From assembly GCA_030697975.1 (NCBI GenBank), contig JAUYOQ010000123.1, forward strand, positions 1-6,764: a stretch of DNA of 6,764 nucleotides. The letters are read 5' to 3'. Within the stretch, counting starts at the first letter, position 1, and the number at the start of each line of letters is the position of its first letter. Origin of the DNA: Nitrosopumilaceae archaeon. GTDB taxonomy: Archaea > Thermoproteota > Nitrososphaeria > Nitrososphaerales > Nitrosopumilaceae. Shown here piece after piece: positions 1 through 5,193 of this stretch. A program made the position numbers and the translations under genes. The notes under the pieces are model-generated. The model was not told where the DNA came from, ran no database searches, and saw only the letters and a list, made by a program, of their open reading frames with translations.

Positions 1-637
1 TATAATATTGCGGAGCTTTGTCTGGATCAGGAAAGCCTTGAACGTGTGTGGTTGGATAACCAACTATGTCTTTAATTGATAACCCTGGAAATGTTTTATC
101 AAACCATGCCTTATACGCTGGTTCATTGTTATATCTTTCAAAGTAATAGTTAGGAGAATTATTCGGATCTGGAAACCCAGGGATCATTGTTTTTTCATTG
201 TAAAATGGAATCAGTTGTTTTTGTTCTTCTATTTTTTTGTCTTCAGGAACTTGTTTTGGTGGAGTTTGTGGTTTAGTCACACTTGAAGTTTTTTTGAACT
301 CAAATGTAGTTTCAGACCATTCACCGTAAAAAATTCTCAAAGTGTACGAGCCTTCTTGGCTCCATTTTGGACCATCAGCAAGATATGTTTTTGAAAAAGT
401 GCCATCACTGTTTGGTAGAAATTGATCTGCTGCAATAAGATCAGAATCAGATGGATTGATTATCTGTACTATAACAAATTGGCCATCACTTGTTGGAGTT
501 ATTGCGCCTGTTAGATTTATGGACTCGCCAGACGAATAGACAGACTTGTCTGTGCTAAATGTAACAGTAGCACCAAAAACAGAAGATAGTGCAAATCCAA
601 CACATACTAGTGTGATTATTACCGGAATTAGTTTCAA
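1..637 (-). CDS. Secreted Ig-like protein with tandem GFPDP repeats (3' end outside window)
   Basis: The frame is open from a TTG at 635-637 to the window edge (about 212 residues seen). An in-frame stop (TAG, 649-651) lies four codons upstream with no ATG between, and a TATA-like TTTGTAAG sits about 25 nt before the TTG, so a leaderless TTG start fits. Residues 1-22 form a signal peptide (hydrophobic core, end SSVFGA). Residues 23-112 look like an Ig-type beta-sandwich, with the pattern YSSGESINLTG ... DGTFSKTY ... W..EGSYTLRI also seen in the gene at 6010. A Pro/Lys/Gln-rich linker follows (about 118-142). Then comes a repeat with GFPDP, YYFERYNNEPAYKAWFD and VGYPTTH; its GFPDP recurs at residues 154 and 201, giving a 47-residue unit. 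I know RYNNEP..K.WFD-like segments from thaumarchaeal exported proteins, but not their function. Exported surface protein is an inference; the C-terminus and any anchor are not visible. Confidence 0.85.
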   Translation of the reverse strand, partial: MKLIPVIITLVCVGFALSSVFGATVTFSTDKSVYSSGESINLTGAITPTSDGQFVIVQIINPSDSDLIAADQFLPNSDGTFSKTYLADGPKWSQEGSYTLRIFYGEWSETTFEFKKTSSVTKPQTPPKQVPEDKKIEEQKQLIPFYNEKTMIPGFPDPNNSPNYYFERYNNEPAYKAWFDKTFPGLSIKDIVGYPTTHVQGFPDPDKAPQYY

Positions 638-658
638 TCCGTAGTTACTCTAAAAGCA

Positions 659-666
659 CTTACAAA
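659..666 (-). promoter_or_regulatory. TATA-like box for the secreted-protein gene at 637
   Basis: On the minus strand this reads TTTGTAAG, centred about 25 nt upstream of the TTG start. That is the spacing expected for leaderless archaeal transcripts, and there is no Shine-Dalgarno sequence before the TTG. The tag gene has a near-identical box (TTTGTAAATA) at the same distance. Confidence 0.5.
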
Positions 667-827
667 TTAATCATTTGCAAACAATGTAAAAATGACAAAA
701 TTACGTTTAGCTTTTCATAGTTGGAAACAAAGATCTTTTTAGGAACGAATTAAACATCATAGTACAATTGTTGATCAAAATGTCAACCGAAATTATCGCT
801 TGGCCATTATTAGAATAATTGTTGATT

Positions 828-835
828 AGGAGTGA
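828..835 (+). promoter_or_regulatory. Shine-Dalgarno site that sets the TTG start at 843
   Basis: AGGAGTGA lies 7 nt before the TTG at 843. It matches the archaeal anti-Shine-Dalgarno well and supports this non-ATG start. It is the only convincing ribosome binding site in the window; most of the other genes look leaderless. Confidence 0.65.
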
Positions 836-842
836 AAGCTGA

Positions 843-2162
843 TTGTCATACAAAATAGTCAAGCATGTGGAAACTTTGATATCGCATGGAAAAGGCGACA
901 TTGGTAGGCTTGCTTACATTTTAGAAAAGCTAAAACAAAACAAAACCCTCTACGTAACTGATCAAAAGTATCTAGATAAACTGCTAAAAGCATATCCAAT
1001 ATTTGAAAGAGAAGAGTCAAGCATTCTAAAAGAAACTTTTAGAACAGCTCAGGTAAACCAAGAGCTTAAAACTGAGCTCAAGTTTGCATATGAGGAAATT
1101 GAAAGGCTTGATACTCAGGTAAATCAGTTAAAAAAAGAAAAAGTTACAATGATTCAACAACCATCAGGCCAGATTCTAATTGACAGTGATCTAGAAACAC
1201 ATGAAGAACAAGAAGCTCCTTCAACATCAACAACGTCAGAGGCAATGATAGTAGAATCAAACCTTTCTGAAGCTGATGTTATAATATATGCAAAACAGTC
1301 AGTCACTGCAAGATCAAAGGGTGGCTTGTTTAAAAAAGAAAAGATGCTAGAAACGCCACTTGCTTGGGAAAAATTTCTTTATCCTTACTATGATATTGAA
1401 ATGGAAATCACGCTTGGAGAGATTGAAAAGACAAAATCAAAAAATGATTCTATAACAAAAACCATAAGATGTAGAGCTACAGTAGATGGAAGGACAGGTG
1501 CTATAGTTGATGTTACAAAAGATGGAATTTCCTACAAGTATTCGTTTCTAAATGAGCTTTCAATTGAAGAGATCTCTCTGTTATATTATGTAAATCCAAT
1601 TCAGAGTTTTACATTAAAAGAAATATCAGGACTAGGACTAGGGGTTGAAAATTCAATCCAAGTCTTAGAAAAGCTCACAGAAAAAGGATATCTTAAACGA
1701 AAAGGCGGAACAGGAAAATATCAAATAGCAGAAGAACTTCAGCTTCCAAACCCGTCGAAGCTAAAATGTGTCATGGAAGAGCATGGCATTACACAGGAAA
1801 CAACAAGTGAGCGAAGAATAAAGCCAAGCATAACAGCTGCTTCACTCCCGCTACATCTTGGGAAATATTGGGCAAGATGTCACGTACCTGCATCGGTACT
1901 GGTATACTATCCGTTTTATGGAATTACCTATGACAGAAAAGACTACTATAGAATCGAAGTAATAGATGGCGTTACAGGAAAAAGACAAGATTACTTGGAA
2001 CGTATTGTCACAATTAGGCCACAAAATAAAATTGAAGTAATGCCGCAAAAAATTGAAACTCCTCCACAAAAAGTGGAAGATGTTCAACAGCAGCCTCAGA
2101 CAAAAAAGACAAAACGTGGCTTCAAAATGCCAAAATTTAGAAAGCCAAAATCAAAGGATTAA
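843..2162 (+). CDS. Coiled-coil winged-helix protein with duplicated beta module, function unknown
   Basis: 439 aa, TTG start with a good Shine-Dalgarno site. I recognise parts but no named family for the whole. Residues 8-50 form a helical module (GKGDIGRLAYILEKL, then LYVTDQKYLDKLL) that I associate with many archaeal, especially thaumarchaeal, hypothetical proteins. Residues 57-102 are a charged heptad-like coiled coil, followed by an acidic Ser/Thr-rich linker (113-140). Residues 179-224 (LYPYYDIEMEI ... ATVDGRTGAIVD) and 353-383 (LVYYPFYGITY ... IEVIDGVTGKRQD) resemble each other and look like a duplicated beta unit. Between them, 240-296 fits a winged helix: SIEEISLLYYV, FTLKEISGLGLGVENSIQVL as helix-turn-helix, and GYLKRKGGTGKYQI as wing. 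The tail 420-439 is very basic. No signal peptide or membrane segment is seen, so the protein is probably cytosolic. A DNA-binding or scaffolding role is inference. It is monocistronic and convergent with the zinc-ribbon gene. Confidence 0.85.
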   Translation: MSYKIVKHVETLISHGKGDIGRLAYILEKLKQNKTLYVTDQKYLDKLLKAYPIFEREESSILKETFRTAQVNQELKTELKFAYEEIERLDTQVNQLKKEKVTMIQQPSGQILIDSDLETHEEQEAPSTSTTSEAMIVESNLSEADVIIYAKQSVTARSKGGLFKKEKMLETPLAWEKFLYPYYDIEMEITLGEIEKTKSKNDSITKTIRCRATVDGRTGAIVDVTKDGISYKYSFLNELSIEEISLLYYVNPIQSFTLKEISGLGLGVENSIQVLEKLTEKGYLKRKGGTGKYQIAEELQLPNPSKLKCVMEEHGITQETTSERRIKPSITAASLPLHLGKYWARCHVPASVLVYYPFYGITYDRKDYYRIEVIDGVTGKRQDYLERIVTIRPQNKIEVMPQKIETPPQKVEDVQQQPQTKKTKRGFKMPKFRKPKSKD

Positions 2163-2164
2163 CC

Positions 2165-2175
2165 AAAAAATTTTT
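2165..2175. terminator. A6T5 tract between convergent genes, possible bidirectional terminator
   Basis: AAAAAATTTTT lies in the 19-nt gap between the stop of the plus gene ending at 2162 and the stop of the minus zinc-ribbon gene at 2182. It gives a T-run on either strand. Archaeal termination relies on T-tracts, so it could serve both genes. There is no hairpin. Confidence 0.4.
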
Positions 2176-2181
2176 AACGAT

Positions 2182-2358
2182 TTATTCAGCAAGCCTCTCG
2201 CATCGTGGGCACTTTAATCCATTTGTCTTGTAACCACATTTTTTGCAATGACTGCTAAATGATAATGGTTCGTGTGGAGATGATTTTGTGGTTTTGAAAA
2301 TCAATACTATTGCGATTAAAACACCAATTGCTATTGCAGCCCAGATAAAAATTGTCAT
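2182..2358 (-). CDS. Small membrane-anchored zinc-ribbon protein (58 aa)
   Basis: The ATG at 2356-2358 is immediately preceded in frame by TAG, so the protein cannot start further upstream. Residues 2-21 (MTIFIWAAIAIGVLIAIVLI) form one transmembrane helix. A short Lys/Ser linker follows, and the C-terminal half holds two CxxC pairs: CKKC at 38-41 and CPRC at 50-53, separated by GYKTNGLK. This is the classical zinc-ribbon pattern, so a structural Zn(II) is expected. Lysines just after the helix suggest that the ribbon faces the cytoplasm (positive-inside rule). Such one-helix zinc ribbons are common in archaea; their role is not known to me. A weak TATA-like GTTAAATG lies about 28 nt upstream. 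The gene is convergent with the winged-helix gene. Coding status is well supported by the motif in spite of the length. Confidence 0.75.
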   Translation of the reverse strand: MTIFIWAAIAIGVLIAIVLIFKTTKSSPHEPLSFSSHCKKCGYKTNGLKCPRCERLAE

Positions 2359-2382
2359 CTAGTATACACTACGCCATTATCA

Positions 2383-2390
2383 CATTTAAC
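2383..2390 (-). promoter_or_regulatory. Weak TATA-like box for the zinc-ribbon gene
   Basis: The minus strand reads GTTAAATG, centred about 28 nt before the ATG at 2358. No Shine-Dalgarno sequence is seen, which fits a leaderless transcript, but the match to a TATA box is poor. Confidence 0.3.
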
Positions 2391-2443
2391 ATTTCAATTA
2401 ATTTGTAGAATTAAGAATGAAAATTTGTTAGATTTGCGTTTGT

Positions 2444-2521
2444 CTATGGTTTCTTTCTTTTTCTTCTTATTGCACTTTGATCAGCTTTTCTTAGATGCTT
2501 TCCTTTTTTTCGTAGTACCAT
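2444..2521 (-). CDS. Possible 25-aa highly basic microprotein
   Basis: The ATG at 2519-2521 opens a short frame ending in TAG at 2444-2446. Of 25 residues 12 are Lys or Arg, including the endings KKGKHLRK and IRRKRKKP. This composition recalls tiny ribosomal proteins such as eL41 (also about 25 aa), but the sequence does not show the Trp-containing eL41 pattern, so I do not assign that name. It lies between a terminator-like palindrome and the promoter of the zinc-ribbon gene. There is no Shine-Dalgarno site and no convincing TATA box, which weakens the case. AT-rich DNA with poly-purine runs easily yields Lys/Arg codons, so it may be spurious. Confidence 0.25.
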   Translation of the reverse strand: MVLRKKGKHLRKADQSAIRRKRKKP

Positions 2522-2523
2522 GT

Positions 2524-2562
2524 TAAAAAATCAAAATCATCACACTAGTTAACTCTTGTGAT
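2524..2562 (-). terminator. 24-nt palindrome followed by T-tract behind the secreted-protein gene
   Basis: Positions 2539-2562 form a near-perfect palindrome: ATCACA, two mismatches, AGTTAACT, two mismatches, TGTGAT (10 of 12 pairs). It starts 16 nt after the stop of the minus gene ending at 2579. On that strand it is followed by GATTTTGATTTTTT (2524-2537). Hairpin plus T-rich tail is terminator-like. A dimeric regulator site is the alternative. Confidence 0.45.
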
Positions 2563-2578
2563 TTACTAGTATAGCGCA

Positions 2579-3760
2579 CTACTGGACAGGGACTGTCATC
2601 ACAAGATTTGGAGCAAGTGGCAACGTATCTTTAAGTGAGTTCCAAACATATGTTTCTACTTTATACTCTCCTGCAGAATCTGGCATCCAAGATTGAGAAA
2701 CTTGAAGTGTTTGATTTGCTGAGAGTTCGCCTTGAATCCAAGAGATTTCCATTGTAATGTCTTCTTGATTTTTGATCTGAATTATGTAGACAAATGACTG
2801 CTCAAAGTTTTGATTGTTATGAACAGTTCCAACAATTTGAAATGAGCTTTCTGCCCGTATTTCTTGTACTGGGTTTCCTGAACGATCTGCTAAATAAACA
2901 TCAGATAGTTTTGCTCTTTCTAAAAGCGGAATAGATGATTCTAGTTTTGATTCTGAGGTAATATCAAGTGTGTCTTGAATGTTGTATGGCAAAGGCAGCG
3001 TAGTGTCTTTATATTTTGCATAAATTGAATCCCCTGTAACTGCAAATAGTCGTTGTCCACTAGATTCCTGGCTTGATGAAAACGAAAATGTCCCTTCGAA
3101 TATTCCCGAAGTGTCACTTGTTTCAATTGCATTAACTTGAATTCCTGCAGAATCTGAACCTGAGCTAACCTCAACAACTAAAGTATCTACTAGTTCTGGA
3201 TTGAGGTTCATGTCTTGATCTATTACTCGTACTGTTGCAGTGCTGTCAATAAAATAGTGGTCACTATCAAATTCAATTTTACCTTCATTCCAGCTTATCT
3301 CGGCAGACTTTGTCAATACCACACCATCTGCAAATTCAAATGATAGCGTAATCTTGTCGTCTCGCTCAACTTCCAAAAAGCCATCGTTTGGCCCACTGCC
3401 TGAGGTTCTTGGGTTTGTGTCTTTTTTACTGTCACCGTTGACATCATGTAAGAATCCTGTAAGTGTTATTTCGCCCCTAAAGATTCCGCTATCTGGCTCT
3501 GTTTCAGTTAATGTGTATGGCTCAATGGAACGCTCCCCAGTTGAAATTTTGATGAATCGCCCTTCGTGGTTTCCTATTGTGTCAATTCCATTTGTATTTT
3601 CGTTCCAACTTGGCGCAATTATTGTAATTCTCACCTTGTCAGTCCAAGTATAGATGTCTTTATCAAAAATTATTGGTGCATAAGGATTGTCATAATCTGG
3701 TATTGGCTCTTGTGCAAATGCCGGAAAAAACAGTAGGAAAAGTAAGAAGGGGATCAACAA
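2579..3760 (-). CDS. Secreted protein with two beta-sandwich repeats and CARDB-like C-terminus
   Basis: 393 aa. It starts at one of two tandem TTG codons (3758-3760 or 3755-3757); a TAG directly precedes the first. A strong TATA box centred about 25 nt upstream supports leaderless initiation at 3760. Residues 1-16 are a short signal peptide (LIPFLLFLLFFPAFA, cleavage AFA|QE) that oddly lacks a basic N-region. Two related beta domains follow, about 29-149 and 160-255. Each has an opening strand plus charged turn (FDKDIYTWTDKVRITI; FDSDHYFIDSTATVRVID) and a closing motif (TETEPDSGIFRGEITL; IETSDTSGIFEGTFSF). The second carries DQDMNLNP and GDSIYAKYKDTTLP, phrases I know from thaumarchaeal surface proteins. 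Residues 283-393 resemble a CARDB-type adhesion domain (IVGTVHNNQNFEQSFVYIIQ ... SAGEYKVETYVW). There is no C-terminal membrane anchor, so the protein is either released or held by other surface proteins. Function is unknown. Confidence 0.88.
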   Translation of the reverse strand: MLIPFLLFLLFFPAFAQEPIPDYDNPYAPIIFDKDIYTWTDKVRITIIAPSWNENTNGIDTIGNHEGRFIKISTGERSIEPYTLTETEPDSGIFRGEITLTGFLHDVNGDSKKDTNPRTSGSGPNDGFLEVERDDKITLSFEFADGVVLTKSAEISWNEGKIEFDSDHYFIDSTATVRVIDQDMNLNPELVDTLVVEVSSGSDSAGIQVNAIETSDTSGIFEGTFSFSSSQESSGQRLFAVTGDSIYAKYKDTTLPLPYNIQDTLDITSESKLESSIPLLERAKLSDVYLADRSGNPVQEIRAESSFQIVGTVHNNQNFEQSFVYIIQIKNQEDITMEISWIQGELSANQTLQVSQSWMPDSAGEYKVETYVWNSLKDTLPLAPNLVMTVPVQ

Positions 3761-3780
3761 CTATTTGCCATCGTTTGCTT

Positions 3781-3790
3781 TATTTATAAA
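3781..3790 (-). promoter_or_regulatory. Strong TATA box for the secreted-protein gene at 3760
   Basis: The minus strand reads TTTATAAATA, centred about 25 nt upstream of the TTG at 3760. This places the transcription start at or next to the start codon and favours a leaderless mRNA. An ATG at 3769-3771 in another frame lies too close to the box to be transcribed. Confidence 0.65.
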
Positions 3791-3858
3791 AATGGGCCAG
3801 ATTTTATTCGTATGACCAAGTTGTTGTAAAATCCAATGGTATTCTTGGCAAAAGAAAG

Positions 3859-3878
3859 TTATTTTTATCCATAATTTT
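3859..3878 (+). promoter_or_regulatory. Core promoter of the DUF3892-like gene
   Basis: A purine-rich stretch (AAAGAAAG, 3851-3858, BRE-like) precedes TTATTTTTAT (3859-3868), and a second TATA-like ATAATTTT lies at 3871-3878. Transcription would begin near 3889-3900 from either, that is downstream of the ATG at 3884. This favours translation from the ATG at 3899. Confidence 0.5.
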
Positions 3879-3898
3879 GAGTTATGGTTGTATCTAAA

Positions 3899-4201
3899 AT
3901 GACAAAGTGGGCAGACTATCTGATTTCAGCTGTAAGATACAACGGCAATCACAAAATTGTAAAGATAATACAGCATGAAGACAAAGATGGCACTGTTGGA
4001 GAAGGAATCGAAGTTGAACGCGCAGCAGTTGCATCAAACATAAAAAGTGGCAAAACATACATGACTATCTATTCAGGGCCAAAAAACACATGGAGAATGG
4101 ACAAAAAGGTAAATGCATTCAGAGTAGAGGGAGAATATTGTATCAGAGTTGACAATAACAAGGTGGATATTGACAACCTCGGCGAAGTTGTAGAATTTTA
4201 A
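3899..4201 (+). CDS. DUF3892-like small protein
   Basis: 100 aa from the ATG at 3899. A frame from the ATG at 3884 would add five residues, but both TATA candidates imply a transcript starting after that ATG, and MTKWADYLISAVRY looks like a natural start. The protein shows the general layout I associate with DUF3892: an opening strand ISAVRYNGNHKIVKII, a central helix ending in IKSGKTYMTIY, a strand pair KVNAFRVEGEYCIRVD, and a final DIDNLGEV close to the C-terminus. The family assignment is from memory of that pattern, not from a search. There is no signal peptide or membrane helix, so the protein is probably cytosolic. Its function is unknown. It is convergent with the DUF6659-like gene, 21 nt apart, and has its own promoter. 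Confidence 0.8.
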   Translation: MTKWADYLISAVRYNGNHKIVKIIQHEDKDGTVGEGIEVERAAVASNIKSGKTYMTIYSGPKNTWRMDKKVNAFRVEGEYCIRVDNNKVDIDNLGEVVEF

Positions 4202-4205
4202 AAAA
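4200..4205 (-). terminator. T6 tract after the first DUF6659-like gene
   Basis: On the minus strand the run CCATTTTTTAAAATTC begins about 16 nt after the stop codon at 4223 and overlaps the 3' end of the convergent gene. A simple T-tract is sufficient for archaeal termination, but the run is short. Confidence 0.3.
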
Positions 4206-4222
4206 TGGTTGTGTTATTGTGT

Positions 4223-4570
4223 TTATCGCAGTTGCCTGACTTTACTGACTATTTTGTTGTGATCAAAATTTGGTGCCGTAGTAACATATAACAAATGGTT
4301 TTTGCCTGCAGGCATAGTTATACGCTTGACCTTATCGTATTCAGCAACAACGTATTTACATTGACCAAGCTTACGTGAGAGCTCTTTTCTTGTTTTCCAT
4401 GCTCTAGCTGCAGCAGCAAGCGATTTCTTACTTTCATTTTTTGAGATTTTACTTTTTACTCTTTTTGGATGTACAGTGTAGACTAGTTTTCCGTTTTTGT
4501 CACAAATAGTCACAAATCGTACCGATTTGCTTGTTTTCAGTATTTTTTCGCCTATTTTTCGAACTTCCAT
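4223..4570 (-). CDS. DUF6659-like (Roadblock-type) small protein, paralogue 1
   Basis: 115 aa, ATG start, TATA box about 26 nt upstream (leaderless). It aligns without gaps over residues 17-83 to the protein of the next gene upstream. Shared positions include RFV at 18-20, G27, W58, T60, R61, G69, KY at 72-73, EY at 77-78 and KVK at 80-82, and both end in LL..T and a K-I helix. The order of strand, strand, long central helix, then strands (VRFVTICDKNGKLVYTV ... KKSLAAAARAW ... KYVVAEY ... NHLLYVTT) resembles the Roadblock/profilin-like fold. I believe this is the archaeal DUF6659 family, from memory. This copy is more basic than its partner (Lys/Arg-rich 36-49 and 59-68) and lacks the GG of the partner (residues 32-33). 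Cytosolic; function unknown. Many thaumarchaea carry several such paralogues. Confidence 0.8.
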   Translation of the reverse strand: MEVRKIGEKILKTSKSVRFVTICDKNGKLVYTVHPKRVKSKISKNESKKSLAAAARAWKTRKELSRKLGQCKYVVAEYDKVKRITMPAGKNHLLYVTTAPNFDHNKIVSKVRQLR

Positions 4571-4591
4571 ATAAGATTAAGAATTTCATAA

Positions 4592-4599
4592 GTGATAAA
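4592..4599 (-). promoter_or_regulatory. TATA box of DUF6659-like paralogue 1
   Basis: The minus strand reads TTTATCAC, centred about 26 nt before the ATG at 4570, within ATTTATCACT. The same ten bases occur at the same place before the second paralogue. A purine-rich CAAGAAAC just upstream may be a BRE. Confidence 0.55.
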
Positions 4600-4669
4600 T
4601 GTTTCTTGTCGAATTGAATTAATATTTACAATTAGAATCAGACTAGTTCTGTGTGCCATATATGAAATT

Positions 4670-4698
4670 AAAACACAACAAATAGTTAGTTTTGTTTT
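4670..4698 (-). terminator. Imperfect hairpin spanning the stop of paralogue 2
   Basis: AAAACACAAC (4670-4679) pairs with GTTTTGTTTT (4689-4698) at 9 of 10 positions, with a 9-nt loop that contains the TAA of the minus gene. On the minus strand the second arm is T-rich and runs into TTTTAATTT. It could be a terminator or 3'-end structure, but AT-rich DNA makes such pairings easy to find. Confidence 0.25.
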
Positions 4699-5042
4699 AT
4701 CAATCTGAAAGCATTTTCAATAATCTTGTCGTTAGGCACATTTGTTTCTGTACTTATAAGCAAAAGATGCTTTTCATCAATAAGCAAAGTAAATTGTTTT
4801 ACCTTCTCATATTCTGTAATTGAATATTTTGGTTTTCCAATTCTATGAACAAGATGTGTTCTTGTATCCCATCTTTGTCCTGCATAAAATAACGACATTT
4901 GTACTTCATCTGGTGAAAGAAAACTTTCTATGTTTGAACGAAATCCGCCTGCTATTTTCTCACCATAATTACTCAACACTACTACAAAACGTATGTTGTT
5001 GTCTATTTTCATTAAATCATTGCAGAGTTTTGTATAATCCAA
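4686..5042 (-). CDS. DUF6659-like (Roadblock-type) small protein, paralogue 2
   Basis: 118 aa from a TTG at 5040-5042, the only plausible start and 27 nt from a TATA box. It is collinear with the 115-aa neighbour downstream: IRFVVVLSNYGEKIAGGF (first hairpin), LSPDEVQMSLFYAGQRW (central helix), then KYSITEYEKVKQFTLL and KHLLLISTET (strands), and a C-terminal helix NDKIIENAFRLI. The fold pattern suggests a Roadblock/profilin-like domain, a family used elsewhere to pair with small GTPases or response modules, but no such partner is encoded here. DUF6659 is my recollection of the family name. The 115-nt spacer holding a separate promoter indicates that the two paralogues are transcribed independently. 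It is divergent from the DUF1059 gene, and shares motif copies with that promoter region. Confidence 0.8.
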   Translation of the reverse strand: MDYTKLCNDLMKIDNNIRFVVVLSNYGEKIAGGFRSNIESFLSPDEVQMSLFYAGQRWDTRTHLVHRIGKPKYSITEYEKVKQFTLLIDEKHLLLISTETNVPNDKIIENAFRLIKQN

Positions 5043-5064
5043 AAATATCGCCTATTTGTTTTCA

Positions 5065-5072
5065 GTGATAAA
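5065..5072 (-). promoter_or_regulatory. TATA box of DUF6659-like paralogue 2
   Basis: The minus strand reads TTTATCAC within AATTTATCACT, centred about 27 nt before the TTG at 5042. It is the same core sequence and spacing as at paralogue 1, and supports the TTG start with a leaderless mRNA. Confidence 0.6.
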
Positions 5073-5162
5073 TTTTCTATAAAAAGGTGATTATTTGTTT
5101 TGTGCTAGAGCGGCTGTTATTTAAAAAAGATTGGAATCTATTTTCAATAATTTTGAATACAC

Positions 5163-5170
5163 AATAAATA
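5163..5170 (+). promoter_or_regulatory. TATA box of the DUF1059 gene
   Basis: AATAAATA is centred about 27 nt before the ATG at 5194. It lies inside the N-terminal extension of the longer frame that would start at 5131, so the shorter protein is the real product. Confidence 0.55.
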
Positions 5171-5193
5171 CTAGAATAATCAAAACAAATAAC

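Larger units (their letters stand above)
5053..5192. repeat. Three copies of AAAACAAATA in a divergent promoter region
   Basis: Copies: 5053-5062 and 5092-5101 (minus orientation), and 5182-5191 (plus). The last two extend to a perfect 12-bp inverted repeat, TTATTTGTTTTG at 5091-5102 against CAAAACAAATAA at 5181-5192. Two copies lie between TATA box and start codon, reading in the sense of their gene (5053-5062 before 5042; 5182-5191 before 5194). They could be operators for a shared regulator. The motif is low in complexity. Confidence 0.4.

Noticed and set aside
707..901. 64-aa minus-strand frame across the divergent spacer
   Set aside because: It overlaps the start of the well-supported 843 gene and its ribosome binding site, has no recognisable motif, and has no signals of its own.
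2481..2543. Possible C/D box sRNA on the minus strand (GTGATGA at 2537-2543, CTGA at 2481-2484, 63 nt)
   Set aside because: The length fits, but there are no internal D' and C' boxes and no pairing flanks around the boxes. The C box is part of the palindrome behind the neighbouring gene.
3354..3653. 99-aa plus-strand frame inside the secreted-protein gene
   Set aside because: It is a shadow frame opposite a gene with clear signal peptide and domain repeats.
3754..3771. Five-codon ORF (ATG at 3769-3771) overlapping the TTG start of the secreted-protein gene
   Set aside because: It lies only about 14 nt from the TATA centre, so the transcript would begin after its ATG. Its frame is unrelated to the main gene.
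3884..3898. ATG at 3884 as start of the DUF3892-like gene
   Set aside because: Both candidate TATA boxes predict transcription from about 3889-3900, after this ATG. The ATG at 3899 gives a natural family-like start.
4820..5068. 82-aa plus-strand frame opposite DUF6659-like paralogue 2
   Set aside because: It is antisense to a gene with a clear paralogue and promoter, and its Phe/Leu-rich composition is typical of a shadow frame.
5131..5193. N-terminal extension of the DUF1059 protein from a TTG at 5131
   Set aside because: The extension contains the TATA box and a motif copy and has no family similarity. The family start matches the ATG at 5194.
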